In this document: positions 48,301 through 52,830 of the stretch, in pieces
Numbering within the stretch: the first letter of the stretch is position 1
How the letters are laid out: the number at the start of each line of letters is the position of its first letter
Assembly: GCA_027257055.1 (NCBI GenBank)
Contig: JAPVLO010000400.1
Location: forward strand, 372,001 to 436,000
From: Cephalopachus bancanus
Lineage: Eukaryota > Chordata > Mammalia > Primates > Tarsiidae
Reading direction: 5' to 3'
DNA length: 64,000 nucleotides
Notes under the pieces: model-generated
Databases searched by the model: none
The model's input: only the letters and a program-made list of their open reading frames with translations
What the model was told of the DNA's origin: nothing
Position numbers and translations under genes: made by a program

Positions 48301-49267
48301 TCAGATAAGAAACTCCAGTTGAGAAAGATAGAATGGTTTATAATCTCATCAGAATCCTGCCCCCTTTTTGTAAAAAATATTTTGTGACGTTTCCTGGTAC
48401 CTCCTTTTGTCACAGTAATTTTCTAAAAAAAAAAAAACAAAAAAACTGACCTGACTGTAAGTTACAATAATATAGGTATACATTTTAGGCACTAAAATTG
48501 CAAGGGAGGTAGTAGTTCTTCAGTATACTGCATGAGTAGCTGTCTTCTAAAGAATTTATTTGGTTCTAGAGCCCACGTTTCATGGGATTTTAAAAGACCA
48601 GTAGAGTATAGATTGTTTAGCTTACAAAAGGAAAAAAAAAGTGAAGAAGGAAGCCATGACACTTCTCATTGTAGAACTGAAGGATTGTCAAGTAAAAGTA
48701 ACATTGAATTAGTGTAGCTCCATAGAAGAGATTTTATTTCATCACATGGAAGAAATAGTGCCATTCAACGATATGTATAATGTGTACTGTTTTTTATTTT
48801 GTCATTAGAAGTAATGAAGTAAAAACTGGTTGATTGTCCAAAGTTGTTGAGAGGATTTCTGCTTTAAGCAAGAGGTTAGACTAGGTATCTTCTAAAGGTT
48901 TTTCCCTTCTCTAACATTTTTTGAGCCTGAACACATTTTCTAATTTTGCCTTTAAATCCAATAAAGTGAATTCAGTATCAAAACTAAGTGCTCTTACAAC
49001 TTTGTTATTTTGGATAGCGGTTTACCTGCCCATCTTTCCTACTGTCAACTAATAGTGTACATTTTTTAAAAATTTATTTTTGTGTTCTCCAAATAGGGTA
49101 CTGTAAAACAAGCTTACACGAATGCTCCAATGGTAGACAATGAATTACTACGATTGAGTCTTCGATTATTTAAGCGGAAGACTACTTGCCATGCCCCAGG
49201 ACATGAAAAGACTGAAGATAATAAACTTTCACAATCTGATATCCAGCAGGAACTGTGTGTGTCTTAA
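1603..49267 (+). CDS. ZC3H13: ZC3H13, 3' portion (12 exons to the stop codon)
   Basis: Spliced CDS: join(1603..1800, 10833..11143, 19708..20172, 26019..26210, 31048..31609, 35442..35545, 35843..37054, 37745..38263, 41438..41587, 42815..43015, 46439..46602, 49097..49267). It is 4249 nt: one base finishing an upstream codon, 1415 codons and TAA. All introns are GT-AG and the frame stays open. The translation matches my memory of human ZC3H13 (1668 residues) nearly throughout. Known role: a nuclear subunit of the m6A methyltransferase-associated complex (with WTAP, VIRMA, HAKAI and RBM15), needed for nuclear retention of the writer and for mRNA m6A; the fly counterpart is Flacc. The protein here is mostly disordered: SR-like, RD/RE repeats, acidic and Ala/Thr-rich stretches, then a compact conserved C-terminus. 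The CCCH finger and promoter lie upstream of the window. Individual exons are listed separately. Confidence 0.97.
1970..2690 (-). mobile_element. Old L1 3' fragment (L1M type), antisense
   Basis: Read on the minus strand, this matches the end of L1 ORF2 and its 3' UTR. On the + strand the recognisable phrases include GGATATATACCCAGAAGTAG and ACATTCCCACCATCAGTGCA. It is diverged, with no intact frame. Confidence 0.8.
3511..3837 (-). mobile_element. Strepsirrhine-type Alu SINE with TSD
   Basis: The body at 3519-3822 is antisense, so its A-tail appears as a (TTA)n tract at 3519-3545. It carries the shared features of the young copies here, including TTCCAAGTAGCCGGAATTAC. Near-identical target duplications flank it: CCCCCAGTATTATT before and CCCCTAGTATTATT after. 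Confidence 0.9.
3838..5335. other. Intronic sequence, no recognised element
   Basis: This is unique-looking AT-rich intron with short pyrimidine tracts, for example at about 4880-4910. I see no supported gene, RNA or repeat. Confidence 0.5.
5336..5733. mobile_element. Tigger-type DNA transposon (non-autonomous)
   Basis: Terminal inverted repeats are visible. The left end reads GTGACTCTTGAACAACAAGG and the right end, reverse-complemented, reads CAGTTGACCCTTGAACAACA. These ends belong to a known TcMar-Tigger-like family (MER8-like, from memory). The roughly 400 bp interior has no transposase frame. Confidence 0.75.
6140..6530 (+). mobile_element. L2 LINE fragment
   Basis: Diverged L2 3' region in sense orientation. 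Recognisable parts are TTCCCTCAGATCTTTAGCAC, the following CTCAAATATCATTTCCTCATC, and the upstream run of CTC-rich words typical of L2. Confidence 0.6.
6550..7005 (+). repeat. Interspersed repeat, family not named
   Basis: This is a common mammalian repeat that I recognise by AAGGAATTGGCTCATACAAT, TGAGAACCAGGAGTGTC and its end GTGGCCCAGTCAAGTTGACA. I cannot give the family name with certainty from memory. Confidence 0.6.
7010..7135 (+). mobile_element. MIR fragment
   Basis: The 3' half of a MIR: a diverged CCTCAT...AAAATGAGA-like core, then CATGCACGTAGTAGCAATAC and GTTAACTGCTGTTATTATGA. Confidence 0.55.
7228..7547 (-). mobile_element. Strepsirrhine-type Alu SINE with perfect TSD
   Basis: The body is 7241-7533, antisense. 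The direct repeat TGACTTGTTATTT at 7228-7240 recurs at 7534-7546. It is one of the least diverged copies and carries the 4-nt deletion in the left arm (GGGCAGGC in sense orientation). Confidence 0.93.
8880..9105 (+). mobile_element. MER20 (hAT-Charlie DNA transposon)
   Basis: It starts CAGTTCTCAACCCGTGGTGA and ends GAGGTTGAGAAACCCTG, giving short imperfect inverted ends. The interior includes GGTAGAGGCCAGGGATGCTG, typical of MER20. Length is about 220 bp, as expected. Confidence 0.8.
9266..9311. repeat. (CA)n microsatellite
   Basis: A pure run of about 23 CA units in the intron. Confidence 0.97.
9312..10832. other. Intron, mostly unassigned
   Basis: It contains a C7/G5 hairpin-like run at 9819-9832 and a (TTTGG)n run at about 10016-10036 followed by an unassigned segment starting GAAAGCAGGATTTATTGAGA. 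It ends with the exon acceptor CCCTTGTAG at 10824-10832. No gene is supported. Confidence 0.5.
10833..11143 (+). CDS. ZC3H13: ZC3H13 exon (SR-like Ser/Pro/His region)
   Basis: The acceptor is TTTTCCCTTGTAG and the donor GTATGC at 11144. The exon is 311 bp. It encodes about 104 residues very rich in Ser, Pro, Arg and His: [17 protein letters not shown], a run of SSSSQSGSS, repeated [20 protein letters not shown] units, then basic [21 protein letters not shown]. The SP and TP dipeptides look like proline-directed kinase sites, as in SR-type splicing proteins (inference). The incoming intron is phase 2 and the outgoing phase 1. The sequence is nearly identical to human ZC3H13. Confidence 0.96.
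11144..12083. other. Intron, no recognised element
   Basis: AT-rich intron with no repeat I can name and no supported gene. Confidence 0.5.
12084..12298 (+). mobile_element. Truncated Alu-type SINE
   Basis: Sense orientation. It retains GAGACCTTGTCTCTACAGTA, the whole right arm and an A-rich tail at about 12267-12298. The left arm is largely missing or decayed before about 12090. Confidence 0.85.
12960..16716 (-). pseudogene. L1 ORF2 remnant (endonuclease/reverse transcriptase)
   Basis: The start codon on the minus strand is probably at 16714-16716 (MTG...), followed quickly by stops. Reverse-transcriptase segments are readable at 14897-15280 ([31 protein letters not shown]) and 14511-14900, which still has the catalytic-site FADD. 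C-terminal pieces with the Cys/His-rich [19 protein letters not shown] lie at 13269-13800. Continuity is lost through frameshifts, a SINE insertion and a gap at about 14165. Confidence 0.9.
13803..14116 (-). mobile_element. Strepsirrhine-type Alu SINE nested in the L1, perfect TSD
   Basis: The body is 13819-14100, antisense. The 16-bp duplication GTTTCCTGCATTTTCT lies at 13803-13818 and 14101-14116. It is made of L1 ORF2 sequence, so the SINE landed after the L1. Confidence 0.96.
16790..17790 (-). pseudogene. L1 ORF1 remnant
   Basis: The minus-strand piece at 17172-17390 contains LRLTGISE and [10 protein letters not shown], typical of the RNA-binding part of L1 ORF1p. The rest is interrupted by stops. 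The boundaries are estimates from the positions of ORF2 and the 5' UTR. Confidence 0.75.
17790..18986 (-). promoter_or_regulatory. L1 5' UTR (internal promoter region)
   Basis: This is more GC- and CpG-rich than the surroundings, and precedes ORF1 on the minus strand. In L1 elements this region carries the sense RNA polymerase II promoter, and in some lineages an antisense one. Whether this decayed copy is active cannot be told from the sequence. Confidence 0.6.
18988..19132 (-). mobile_element. Alu-type monomer/fragment
   Basis: About 140 bp, antisense: AGACGAGATCTCATTATGTA, CCCAGGCTGAACTCAAAC and AGCCTCCCAAGTAGCTGGGA. It directly abuts the 5' end of the L1. Confidence 0.8.
19133..19707. 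other. Intron before the RD-rich exon
   Basis: I see no repeat in it. It ends with the acceptor ATTGCCTTGCAG at 19707. Confidence 0.5.
19708..20172 (+). CDS. ZC3H13: ZC3H13 exon (RD/SRD repeat region)
   Basis: The acceptor is TTGCCTTGCAG. Using the next AG two bases later would put a TAG in frame, which fixes this choice. The donor is GTAAGG at 20173. The exon is 465 bp, phase 1 on both sides, and encodes 155 residues dominated by Arg, Asp, Ser and Glu: degenerate RDxRD/SRD units ([16 protein letters not shown]), then [15 protein letters not shown] and an [18 protein letters not shown] segment ending RGPELPEKG. Charged alternation of this kind suggests a disordered or single-helix segment. 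It is close to human ZC3H13. Confidence 0.97.
20173..20929. other. Intron, no recognised element
   Basis: AT-rich. Only an A-run at about 20461-20476 stands out. No gene is supported. Confidence 0.5.
21279..21313. repeat. (TG)n microsatellite
   Basis: About 17 TG units with one TA interruption, following ATATGTATATATG. Confidence 0.95.
21379..21652 (+). mobile_element. AluJ-like SINE
   Basis: Sense orientation: CTTATAATCCCAACATTTTG, AGACCCTGTTTCTACC, a middle A-run and a terminal A-tail with GAAA units. It is much more diverged than the young copies and the right arm has lost some internal sequence. Confidence 0.88.
23681..23902 (+). mobile_element. Tigger-type MITE (Tigger7-like), copy 1
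   Basis: About 220 bp with imperfect inverted ends (TTTAGCATTCCTAATCCAAA ... GGATTCTCAACCTG) and an AT-rich interior carrying AAATCCAAAATCTGAAATGC. Two further copies with the same layout lie at 33222 and 47248. Confidence 0.75.
24590..25300 (-). mobile_element. Old L1 3' fragment (antisense)
   Basis: The antisense L1M 3' end is recognisable by TTGACTTTTTCACTCAACAT, CTATTCCATGGTATGGATGT and CCAGTTTTTGACTATTAGAA. Confidence 0.8.
25466..25745 (-). mobile_element. AluJ-like SINE
   Basis: Antisense dimeric Alu: CTCTGTCACCCAGTCTGGAG, TAGCTGGGACTATAGGC, and the end GTGAGCCACCATGCCCAGC. It is an old, diverged copy. Confidence 0.9.
26019..26210 (+). CDS. ZC3H13: ZC3H13 exon (Ser/Asn then ERD-rich)
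   Basis: The acceptor is CATCCTTTGTTTAG and the donor GTTTGT at 26211 is weak (position +3 is T, +4 is T). The exon is 192 bp, phase 1 on both sides, and encodes 64 residues: [38 protein letters not shown], then [20 protein letters not shown]. It joins in frame after PELPEK and before [11 protein letters not shown], exactly as in human ZC3H13. Confidence 0.96.
26372..26416 (+). repeat. 19-bp direct duplication
   Basis: TAGAAGGGATTATGTGAGT occurs at 26372-26390 and again at 26398-26416, a 26-bp period. It is a small local duplication in the intron. Confidence 0.95.
27330..27500 (-). mobile_element. MIR fragment
   Basis: Antisense MIR layout: TTAATCTTTACAATATCCTT, a diverged AGAGTTCAGAT/AAGTAAGTTCC core, then AGCTGGAATTCAAACTCAAG. 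Confidence 0.55.
27600..28950 (-). mobile_element. L2 LINE, antisense, split by a Tigger insertion
   Basis: It begins with the reversed L2 3' end (TTTATTGAGCACCTATGCCA, GGTACTTTGCTAGGTAC). After the insertion at 28075-28405 it continues with AAGTTCTGTGAGAAGACAAA, GGTGACACCTCAATTAGG and AGGCCAGGTTGTAAATGACC, all in L2 order. It is old and has no frame. Confidence 0.65.
28075..28405. mobile_element. Tigger/MER2-type DNA transposon
   Basis: The ends resemble each other as inverted repeats (GTCAGCTCTCTGTATCTGTG ... CCATGGACCAAGAGACTACTG). The interior includes AAGTAATCTAGAGATGATGT and GGTTATATGCAAATATTATA, known from Tigger-type elements. It sits inside an L2. Confidence 0.75.
28951..29872. other. 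Intron, no recognised element
   Basis: AT-rich with a few purine runs. Nothing supported. Confidence 0.45.
29873..30174 (+). mobile_element. Strepsirrhine-type Alu SINE with TSD
   Basis: The body is 29882-30165 with the A-tail. GGGTGTCTC flanks it at 29873-29881 and 30166-30174. The left arm has an intact B-box-like GGTTCGAGACCC and the right arm carries GTGGCCGGGAGCGGCCAC. It is a young copy and lacks the ACTTG of older copies. Confidence 0.93.
30640..30845. other. GC/G-rich island in the intron
   Basis: A sharp change of composition inside AT-rich intron: a C-rich first part (CTCCTGCTGCCCCTATCC) and a G/purine-rich second part with four or more G-runs at 30793-30816. It ends in CAAATAAAATTATC, so a retroposed origin is possible. 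I cannot assign it. Confidence 0.6.
31048..31609 (+). CDS. ZC3H13: ZC3H13 exon (long RE/RD repeat)
   Basis: The acceptor is TTTTCATTGTAG and the donor GTAAGA at 31610. The exon is 562 bp; it enters in phase 1 and leaves in phase 2, so skipping it would break the frame. It encodes about 187 residues: [20 protein letters not shown], then about 140 residues made almost entirely of Arg and Glu/Asp alternation ([10 protein letters not shown] type), ending in the mixed [16 protein letters not shown]...RKSK. The coding strand is almost all purine. Alternating R/E runs can form stiff single alpha helices or drive condensation (inference). Length and layout match human ZC3H13. Confidence 0.97.
31627..31940 (-). 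mobile_element. Young Alu-type SINE next to a splice donor, with TSD
   Basis: The body is 31639-31928, antisense. The flanks are GGGCTGATTTTT (31627-31638) and GGGTTGATTTTT (31929-31940). The insertion begins 17 bp after the end of the RE-repeat exon. It belongs to the deleted-left-arm subtype. Confidence 0.92.
31941..33221. other. Intron, no recognised element
   Basis: About 1.3 kb of unassigned intron. No gene or clear repeat. Confidence 0.45.
33222..33424 (+). mobile_element. Tigger-type MITE (Tigger7-like), copy 2
   Basis: 203 bp. The ends CAGGCTGAGTATCCC and GGGATACTCAATCTG are inverted repeats, with TA immediately before the left end. Same interior as the copies at 23681 and 47248. 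Confidence 0.82.
33461..33748 (-). mobile_element. AluJ-like SINE
   Basis: Antisense dimeric Alu: GGGTCTCACTCTATCATCCA, TAGCTGGGACTACAGGCATG, TTGTTGCCCAGGGTGGTC. Old and diverged. Confidence 0.9.
34075..34480. repeat. Interspersed repeat, family not named
   Basis: A widespread mammalian repeat recognisable by TATCTCTTGCTATATAATAA, AGTAGTTTAAGCCACCATTT and GACTGGGCTCAGCAGAGTGG. I cannot name it with confidence. Confidence 0.5.
34800..35040 (-). mobile_element. MIR fragment
   Basis: Antisense MIR: TACCTGGCAGTGGGCTTATG, TTTTCAGATGAGAAACAGGT, CAGTAACTTCCAAGGATCC, and the end ATAAATTGAACTAG. Confidence 0.65.
35442..35545 (+). CDS. ZC3H13: ZC3H13 short exon (KRR-rich)
   Basis: The acceptor is TTGCCTAATTTAG and the donor GTAAGT at 35546. 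The exon is 104 bp and encodes about 35 residues: [20 protein letters not shown] followed by [18 protein letters not shown] within a Ser/Pro context looks like a nuclear localisation signal (inference). It enters in phase 2 and leaves in phase 1. Matches human ZC3H13, with Thr where I recall Ala. Confidence 0.96.
35843..37054 (+). CDS. ZC3H13: ZC3H13 largest exon (Lys/Glu, Ala/Thr and Ser-rich)
   Basis: The acceptor is TTTTATGTAG and the donor GTAATA at 37055. The exon is 1212 bp, phase 1 on both sides, and encodes 404 residues. In order: [20 protein letters not shown]; a charged helix-prone part (about 36000-36120); a Lys-rich part with [14 protein letters not shown] and [11 protein letters not shown] (possible nuclear localisation signals); the acidic [14 protein letters not shown]; an Ala/Thr/Pro/Ser low-complexity tract at about 36510-36717; then [19 protein letters not shown] and a Ser/Arg-rich end ([20 protein letters not shown]). 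Differences from human cluster in the Ala/Thr tract. The frame read into the intron stops at 37072-37074. Confidence 0.97.
36513..36717 (+). repeat. Ala/Thr/Pro/Ser-rich coding low-complexity tract
   Basis: A run of GCT/ACT/CCT/TCT-type codons encodes stretches such as [19 protein letters not shown] and [20 protein letters not shown]. Pyrimidine-rich, in contrast to the purine-rich remainder of the coding strand. Length-variable between species by comparison with remembered human protein (inference). Confidence 0.8.
37745..38263 (+). CDS. ZC3H13: ZC3H13 exon (second RE/RD repeat, then acidic)
   Basis: The acceptor is TATATTTATTTTAG and the donor GTGAGT at 38264. The exon is 519 bp, phase 1 on both sides, and encodes 173 residues: [40 protein letters not shown], a second Arg/Glu/Asp repeat (about 37860-38080), then a less repetitive helix-prone part ([20 protein letters not shown] ... 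[20 protein letters not shown]). The mixed region after the repeat belongs to the C-terminal half reported to bind WTAP/VIRMA (family knowledge). Close to human, apart from small changes in the repeat. Confidence 0.96.
38870..39150 (+). mobile_element. L2 LINE 3' fragment
   Basis: Sense L2 end: CATGAAGCCTTCTCTACTGA, ACCTGTAGCACCTTGTTTGT, and the terminal CAATAAATTGTTGGTGAATA. Confidence 0.75.
40551..40828 (+). mobile_element. Strepsirrhine-type Alu SINE
   Basis: Sense orientation. It keeps the undeleted CTGGGCAACTTGGCGAGACC and the family phrase CAATAAATCAAAAAATCAGC. The tail is a short CA run. Confidence 0.93.
41435..41437 (+). promoter_or_regulatory. Tandem NAGNAG splice acceptor
   Basis: The intron ends TTTAGCAG. 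The upstream TAG acceptor (exon from 41435) would add one Ala codon (LE-A-GDD); the downstream CAG acceptor (exon from 41438) gives LEGDD, as in the human protein I recall. Confidence 0.85.
41438..41587 (+). CDS. ZC3H13: ZC3H13 exon (acidic, [11 protein letters not shown])
   Basis: The acceptor is the CAG of a tandem TAGCAG; the donor is GTAACC at 41588. The exon is 150 bp, phase 1 on both sides, and encodes 50 acidic residues: [50 protein letters not shown]. The [11 protein letters not shown] motif is highly conserved in my memory of the family and looks like a short acidic interaction helix (inference). Essentially identical to human. Confidence 0.97.
41645..41695 (+). repeat. 23-bp direct duplication
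   Basis: TACTACTCTATACCTCTTTT plus TAT occurs at 41645-41667 and again at 41673-41695 (28-bp period), beginning 58 bp after the exon end. Confidence 0.95.
41979..42309 (-). mobile_element. Strepsirrhine-type Alu SINE with TSD
   Basis: The body is 41995-42293, antisense. GGTACCAGGTATTTCT before and GGTACTAGGTATTTCT after are the target duplications. Undeleted left arm (GCCAAGTTGCCC on the + strand). Confidence 0.95.
42815..43015 (+). CDS. ZC3H13: ZC3H13 exon (conserved C-terminal region, part 1)
   Basis: The acceptor is AACTTTTTGCAG and the donor GTAATT at 43016. The exon is 201 bp, phase 1 on both sides, and encodes 67 residues that are not low-complexity: [60 protein letters not shown]. 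The hydrophobic pattern suggests a folded or complex-bound helical segment. This conserved C-terminal part is where interaction with the other m6A-associated subunits has been placed (family knowledge). Confidence 0.97.
43300..43365 (+). mobile_element. MIR 3' fragment
   Basis: CACAGTTCCTGGCATGTAGT, then GCAGTAAATGTTAACTGCTA: a typical MIR end in sense orientation. Confidence 0.6.
43840..43970 (+). mobile_element. MIR fragment
   Basis: The MIR core in sense orientation: GCTTTAAGCAAGTAACTCCT, GGGCCTCAGTTTCATTTGTA, AAGTGATGGAATAAAACCC. Confidence 0.7.
44185..44290 (+). mobile_element. L2 LINE 3' end
   Basis: GCCTAGAACAGCGCCTAACA, CACAGTAGGCATTCCGTAAA: the classic L2 3' end in sense orientation. 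Confidence 0.7.
44765..44942 (+). mobile_element. MER5A-like hAT DNA transposon
   Basis: TATCAGAATCATTTGAAAAA at the start and AGATCTGGTGGCAGAGCCCA, CTCCTCAGATGATTCTGGTA near the end follow the MER5A order. It is interrupted by a T-run at 44811-44823. Confidence 0.6.
45490..45684 (-). mobile_element. Alu SINE fragment
   Basis: Antisense: GCTCTGTTGCCCAGGCTGGA, CACAGCAGCCTCAACCTCCT, GTAGAGACAGGGTCTCACTT. The left arm is cut off after the middle region. Confidence 0.88.
45803..46079 (+). mobile_element. Strepsirrhine-type Alu SINE with TSD
   Basis: The body is 45813-46069 with an (AAAT)n tail. TAGTAAAATC flanks it at 45803-45812 and 46070-46079. Part of the left arm around the B-box-like motif is deleted. 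Confidence 0.93.
46439..46602 (+). CDS. ZC3H13: ZC3H13 exon (conserved C-terminal region, part 2)
   Basis: The acceptor is TTTTTGTTGAAAG (the AG at 46437-46438; a purine-interrupted, weak-looking polypyrimidine tract) and the donor GTACTA at 46603. The exon is 164 bp; enters phase 1, leaves phase 0. It encodes about 55 residues: [55 protein letters not shown]. Helix-rich with a Cys pair (GPCC) and CF, matching human except Ser for Asn in DADSLF. Confidence 0.97.
46805..46847. repeat. 20-bp perfect direct repeat, inverted flanks
   Basis: AATAACAATTGCTTGTTATT occurs at 46805-46824 and 46828-46847. The outer flanks (TTTGAATAACA ... TGTTATTCAAA) are also inverted repeats. Confidence 0.95.
47246..47449 (+). 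mobile_element. Tigger-type MITE (Tigger7-like), copy 3
   Basis: The body is 47248-47447, with TA on both sides (the target dinucleotide of Tc1/mariner elements). The ends CAGATTGGGTATTCC and GGGATGCCCAACATG are imperfect inverted repeats. Confidence 0.8.
47699..47998 (+). mobile_element. AluJ-like SINE
   Basis: Sense dimeric Alu: AGCTGGGCACAGTGGCTTAT, AAAATTAGCCAGGCATGGTG, CTACACTCCAGCCTGGGTGG, with A-tail. Diverged. Confidence 0.92.
48000..49096. other. Last intron, 3' part
   Basis: I see no repeat beyond short A-runs (about 48427-48447). It ends with the acceptor TGTTCTCCAAATAG at 49096. Confidence 0.5.
49097..49267 (+). CDS. ZC3H13: ZC3H13 last coding exon (C-terminus and stop)
   Basis: The acceptor is GTGTTCTCCAAATAG. 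The coding part is 171 bp including the stop TAA at 49265-49267, entering at phase 0, and encodes 56 residues: GTIKQ-like start (here [20 protein letters not shown]), [20 protein letters not shown], then [27 protein letters not shown] is an amphipathic basic helix candidate. It ends exactly where human ZC3H13 ends. Confidence 0.97.
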   Translation, partial: GTVKQAYTNAPMVDNELLRLSLRLFKRKTTCHAPGHEKTEDNKLSQSDIQQELCVS

Positions 49268-49910
49268 GACTGAAGTTCAGCATGACATTGTTGGTACTAT
49301 CTTCCTTCAGCAGTGCATATTCTGTTTTCAAAGTTCCTGTGGTTTGGCAAGCATTATTAGTGACAAAGGCAGAAAAGATGTATCAGCCATGCTAAAAGAG
49401 TAACTTAAGATTTTACATTAATTTTTACATAGTACTTGATACTCATGCAAAATAATGTGAAAACATCTAGATTTAGTGGTTTATTCTGTACCTTTGGTTA
49501 AAACTGAAGACTTTGGAAAACGGTTGTCACTGCTCTTCCAGCCTATGAATATTTTTTTATGAAATGGAACACCCTGATTTATGATCTGGATCATCCATAC
49601 AGAAACCACGATTTTCTTCAGAAATTGTTCTTCAAAGTAATTGCACACATTGTGCAACACCATCTTGTACAGAACATTTGATAGGGAATGTGGTCTAGCA
49701 TGGTGTGTGTGTGTAGACAAATCTCCAGAAAGAGAGAGACAAAATATTTTTTTCCTTTTGAAAGTTTTATGAGTCTTTGTTTTTTTTAAATATGTGTGTG
49801 CATTGTTACAATGTATATTGAATGTCTTTGGATTCCAAATGATGTTTTTGTTTGTTATCAGACACTGTGTACTATTCTTATTTTTAATAAATGTACCTTC
49901 CCTTTTCTTG
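49268..49910 (+). other. ZC3H13: ZC3H13 3' UTR
   Basis: About 640 nt, AT-rich, from the stop codon to the predicted cleavage site 15-25 nt after AATAAA at 49886. It contains a short TG run (about 49703-49713). No SINE lies inside it. Confidence 0.85.
49886..49891 (+). terminator. ZC3H13: Poly(A) signal AATAAA
   Basis: Canonical AATAAA, followed about 20 nt later by a T-rich stretch (TTTTCTTGTTC ... TTTACTTTGCTCTTTATT), the expected downstream element. Cleavage is probable at about 49905-49915. Confidence 0.88.
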
Positions 49911-49915
49911 TTCTA

Positions 49916-51438
49916 GATTTACTTTGCTCTTTATTAATCTTATTCCTGATGTTCTGAAACATTTGTCATTACATTTCAGGCAACCCTCTTTCAGGTCCCC
50001 TCCCGCTTGAGAGCTTTTTTTGTCTTCTTAATCAACTCCTGCTTTCTTACCCTCTGGAAAAAAACAAAAAATATTACATTTCATGCTTCAAATATTCCAC
50101 AGCTCTGTCATTATTGGACAGTTATAGTGTGATGAGAGTTGAGGATTTACTTTGAATATAGCTCATCAATACTTAAAGCAAACCAAGAGTTAACACACCT
50201 ATGTAACCTGGAAGTTTAATATCCTATCATCATATTTCTCAGAGCTGTAACCTTTGATTACGTTAAACTGCTTCTAGCCTTACTATGTAAAACGTTTATT
50301 TTCTGAAAAAAACAGTGTTCGTATTAGTTCTGTATGTACATGAAGTGACTCTTACGAGGATTTGAAATGGATTCTGGTTGCAGACAGTAGTAGTAATAAT
50401 AATTAAGATAACCATTTATAATACTAATTTGATCATAGCCTTTCACAGGTTTCTGTTAAAACTGTAAGCCTATGTTACTTGTCCCAGTAGTTGTGTATCC
50501 TCTTCTCTATAGGTAACATGATGACACTGGTGTGAACGTTTCTGTTCATTTCAAGAAACATTTATTGTGCAGTTAATTTGTGCAAGATATTTACCCAGCA
50601 AAAGAAATGGTCTTATTTTCAAATGACTTTGAAAGCATGTATAAGAAAATTGCAGACAGATCATGAAGGGCAAGGAGCTAACCAAATTTTCTTTTTGTCT
50701 TTTTTCTTTACTAAATGTTTTGAATAAAGAAAAAAACAAAAGAAAATTCTAATGACCCCAGAGAAGGGATATCCTTTAGGTAGCCGTTTCCTGATTATAA
50801 TACCATTTTCTGTTGTCTAAAAATGTAAAAGTCTTAAAACTGGTAGTCCTAGTTCTCAGAATTGTGGAATATGACAAAAATAGTGGTCTTCTCTTTTGTT
50901 CACTGGCTTGAGGAATATTTCACAATTTAATTGTTTATAGAATGAAAGCTATGTAATTAAATCTGCTATTTGTTAAAACTGTTACCTTTCAGTTTTGAGT
51001 ATCTTTTTGTTATGTTGCAAAAGAAAATTTTAGAACTATTTCTTAGTTTACTTAATCACAGCATCCAGAGCTTTATATTTCCAGTGGAAATGTGCTATTA
51101 AGTCTTATTTTTTTTTTTTCAGTTCAGCGAGCCTCTCTATTAGTAACCGTATACCAATAAAATTATTCTAAAGCAAAATTTTTAATTGAACTTTTCATAA
51201 AAGCTCTCGGACCATAACTACAGTCTTGATTAAGCCAGTATTCCTAAAAACATCTTCCAGTCTATAAATGATTTGCTTGTGCAGTTAAAGGTCTTTTGTC
51301 TTGTAACTGAAGTTTGTCCAACAGATATAATTGCACAACTGGATTCCAGCTGCTGGAAAAAAGGAATTGTATAGATAGAGAAGGGACCAGAGTATGTCTG
51401 CAATACAAAATAAATGAGTTAACACATAATTAGACAGT
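49916..51438. other. Downstream flank without recognised repeats
   Basis: 1.5 kb with no repeat that I recognise and no supported gene. It contains further AATAAA hexamers at 50723-50728 and 51156-51161. Confidence 0.5.
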
Positions 51439-51726
51439 TGGGGCCAGGCACAGTGACTCACACCAGTAAGCACTAAGGGAGACTGAGGTGAGAGGATTGC
51501 TTGAGCCCAGGAGTTCAAGACCAACCTAGGCAACATAGCAAGACCTCATCTCTACAAAAAATAAAAAAGTTGGCCGGACCTGGAGGTGCACGCCTGTAGT
51601 TCCAGCTACTTGAGAGGTCGTGGTGGAAAGATCACCTGAGCCCAGAAGGTTGAGGCTCCAGTGGATCGTGAATGTGCCACTGCACTCCAGTCTGGCAACA
51701 GAGTGAGACTCTGACTCAAAAAAAAG
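51439..51726 (+). mobile_element. AluJ-like SINE
   Basis: Sense dimeric Alu: GGGCCAGGCACAGTGACTCA, CTTGAGCCCAGGAGTTCAAG, TGTGCCACTGCACTCCAGTC, with A-tail. Confidence 0.92.
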
Positions 51727-52585
51727 ATACATAGATAAGACAATTGAGTCAGCTGTTTGGTTATTTTGGCAGCTATCCTCACCATTAATAAAGGGTCTAC
51801 TGACAATACCTAACTTTTTCTTCCAGTTTTTTAAGTGCTATCAAAGTAGTAATTTACTATGCTAAACACCTGACCTGTCGTCTCTCTTTACTCTGACAGT
51901 AAATGGAGATTACCTTCCCCATGCTACTGCATGACTAATTTAGGATTTGTTTTTTTGACATATTAAAATTAAAATTTGTGGCAATGACAGAATATTCCAC
52001 TTTTTTTCTTACTCTCTAATTTTGTAAAGATTAAAGTGTATACTATATTGTTGATGATGCTTTTAAACATCAGTTTGCTATTTTAAAAGGCATAATATGG
52101 GCCCCTCCCACTTTTAAGGACATTCCCTTTTACTGATTTTTCTAGCTAAAATTATATAGCCATTTTAAGAAAATATTGTATTTAAATTTGAACTCAGACT
52201 TGTCTTATTTTATTATTTCTCTTTAAAAATCTCTAAACTATATAATAAACTTTCTTATTTATTTGTCTCGTTGGTCTTTCCATTTGAGTATTTTGAATGC
52301 AATGACATTCTGGGGGAATCCATAGTTTAGTGAAATAAGATTTTTATTAAGTAACTTTCTGCACTGAGCTGTTTCTTATTCCAGATTGTCTATTATGTTG
52401 TCTTGGTACACATTTTTGTGAACTAACTTAAGCACCCTTTTTTTTTTTTTTTTTAAAGCTAAAGCTCTATTTGTGATAGAAATACAACTGGAATGGCTCA
52501 GGTAAAGATGGTAAGTGAACATACGTGATAAAATGCAAATTGCAATGATTGCCATGAAAGAATAAACCAAATGACTAAGATGGGA
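51727..52585. other. Intergenic, no recognised element
   Basis: AT-rich, with a T-run at 52439-52454. Nothing supported. Confidence 0.45.
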
Positions 52586-52589
52586 AATA

Positions 52590-52830
52590 ATGAAGTGTAG
52601 AGACTGGGGATACTTCAGATTGTCAGAGAAGGTCTTATGTATGAATGAGTCCTAAAAAAAGGAAATGGTAAGAAGCTAGTAGGGCAGAGCATTTCAGGTA
52701 GAGGGATGGGAATGTGCAAAAGCCCAAACTAGGAAAAGAGCTTTGACACGTTTCAAGACAGAGATACTAATGTGGCTATGCATGAGGAGGGGACATGGGT
52801 GGGGAGTTGCTAGAGAAGGTCTGGAACAGA
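52590..52830 (-). mobile_element. L2 LINE fragment
   Basis: Antisense L2 order: CAGAGAAGGTCTTATGTATG, GGGCAGAGCATTTCAGGTAG, GGGAATGTGCAAAAGCCC. Confidence 0.65.
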
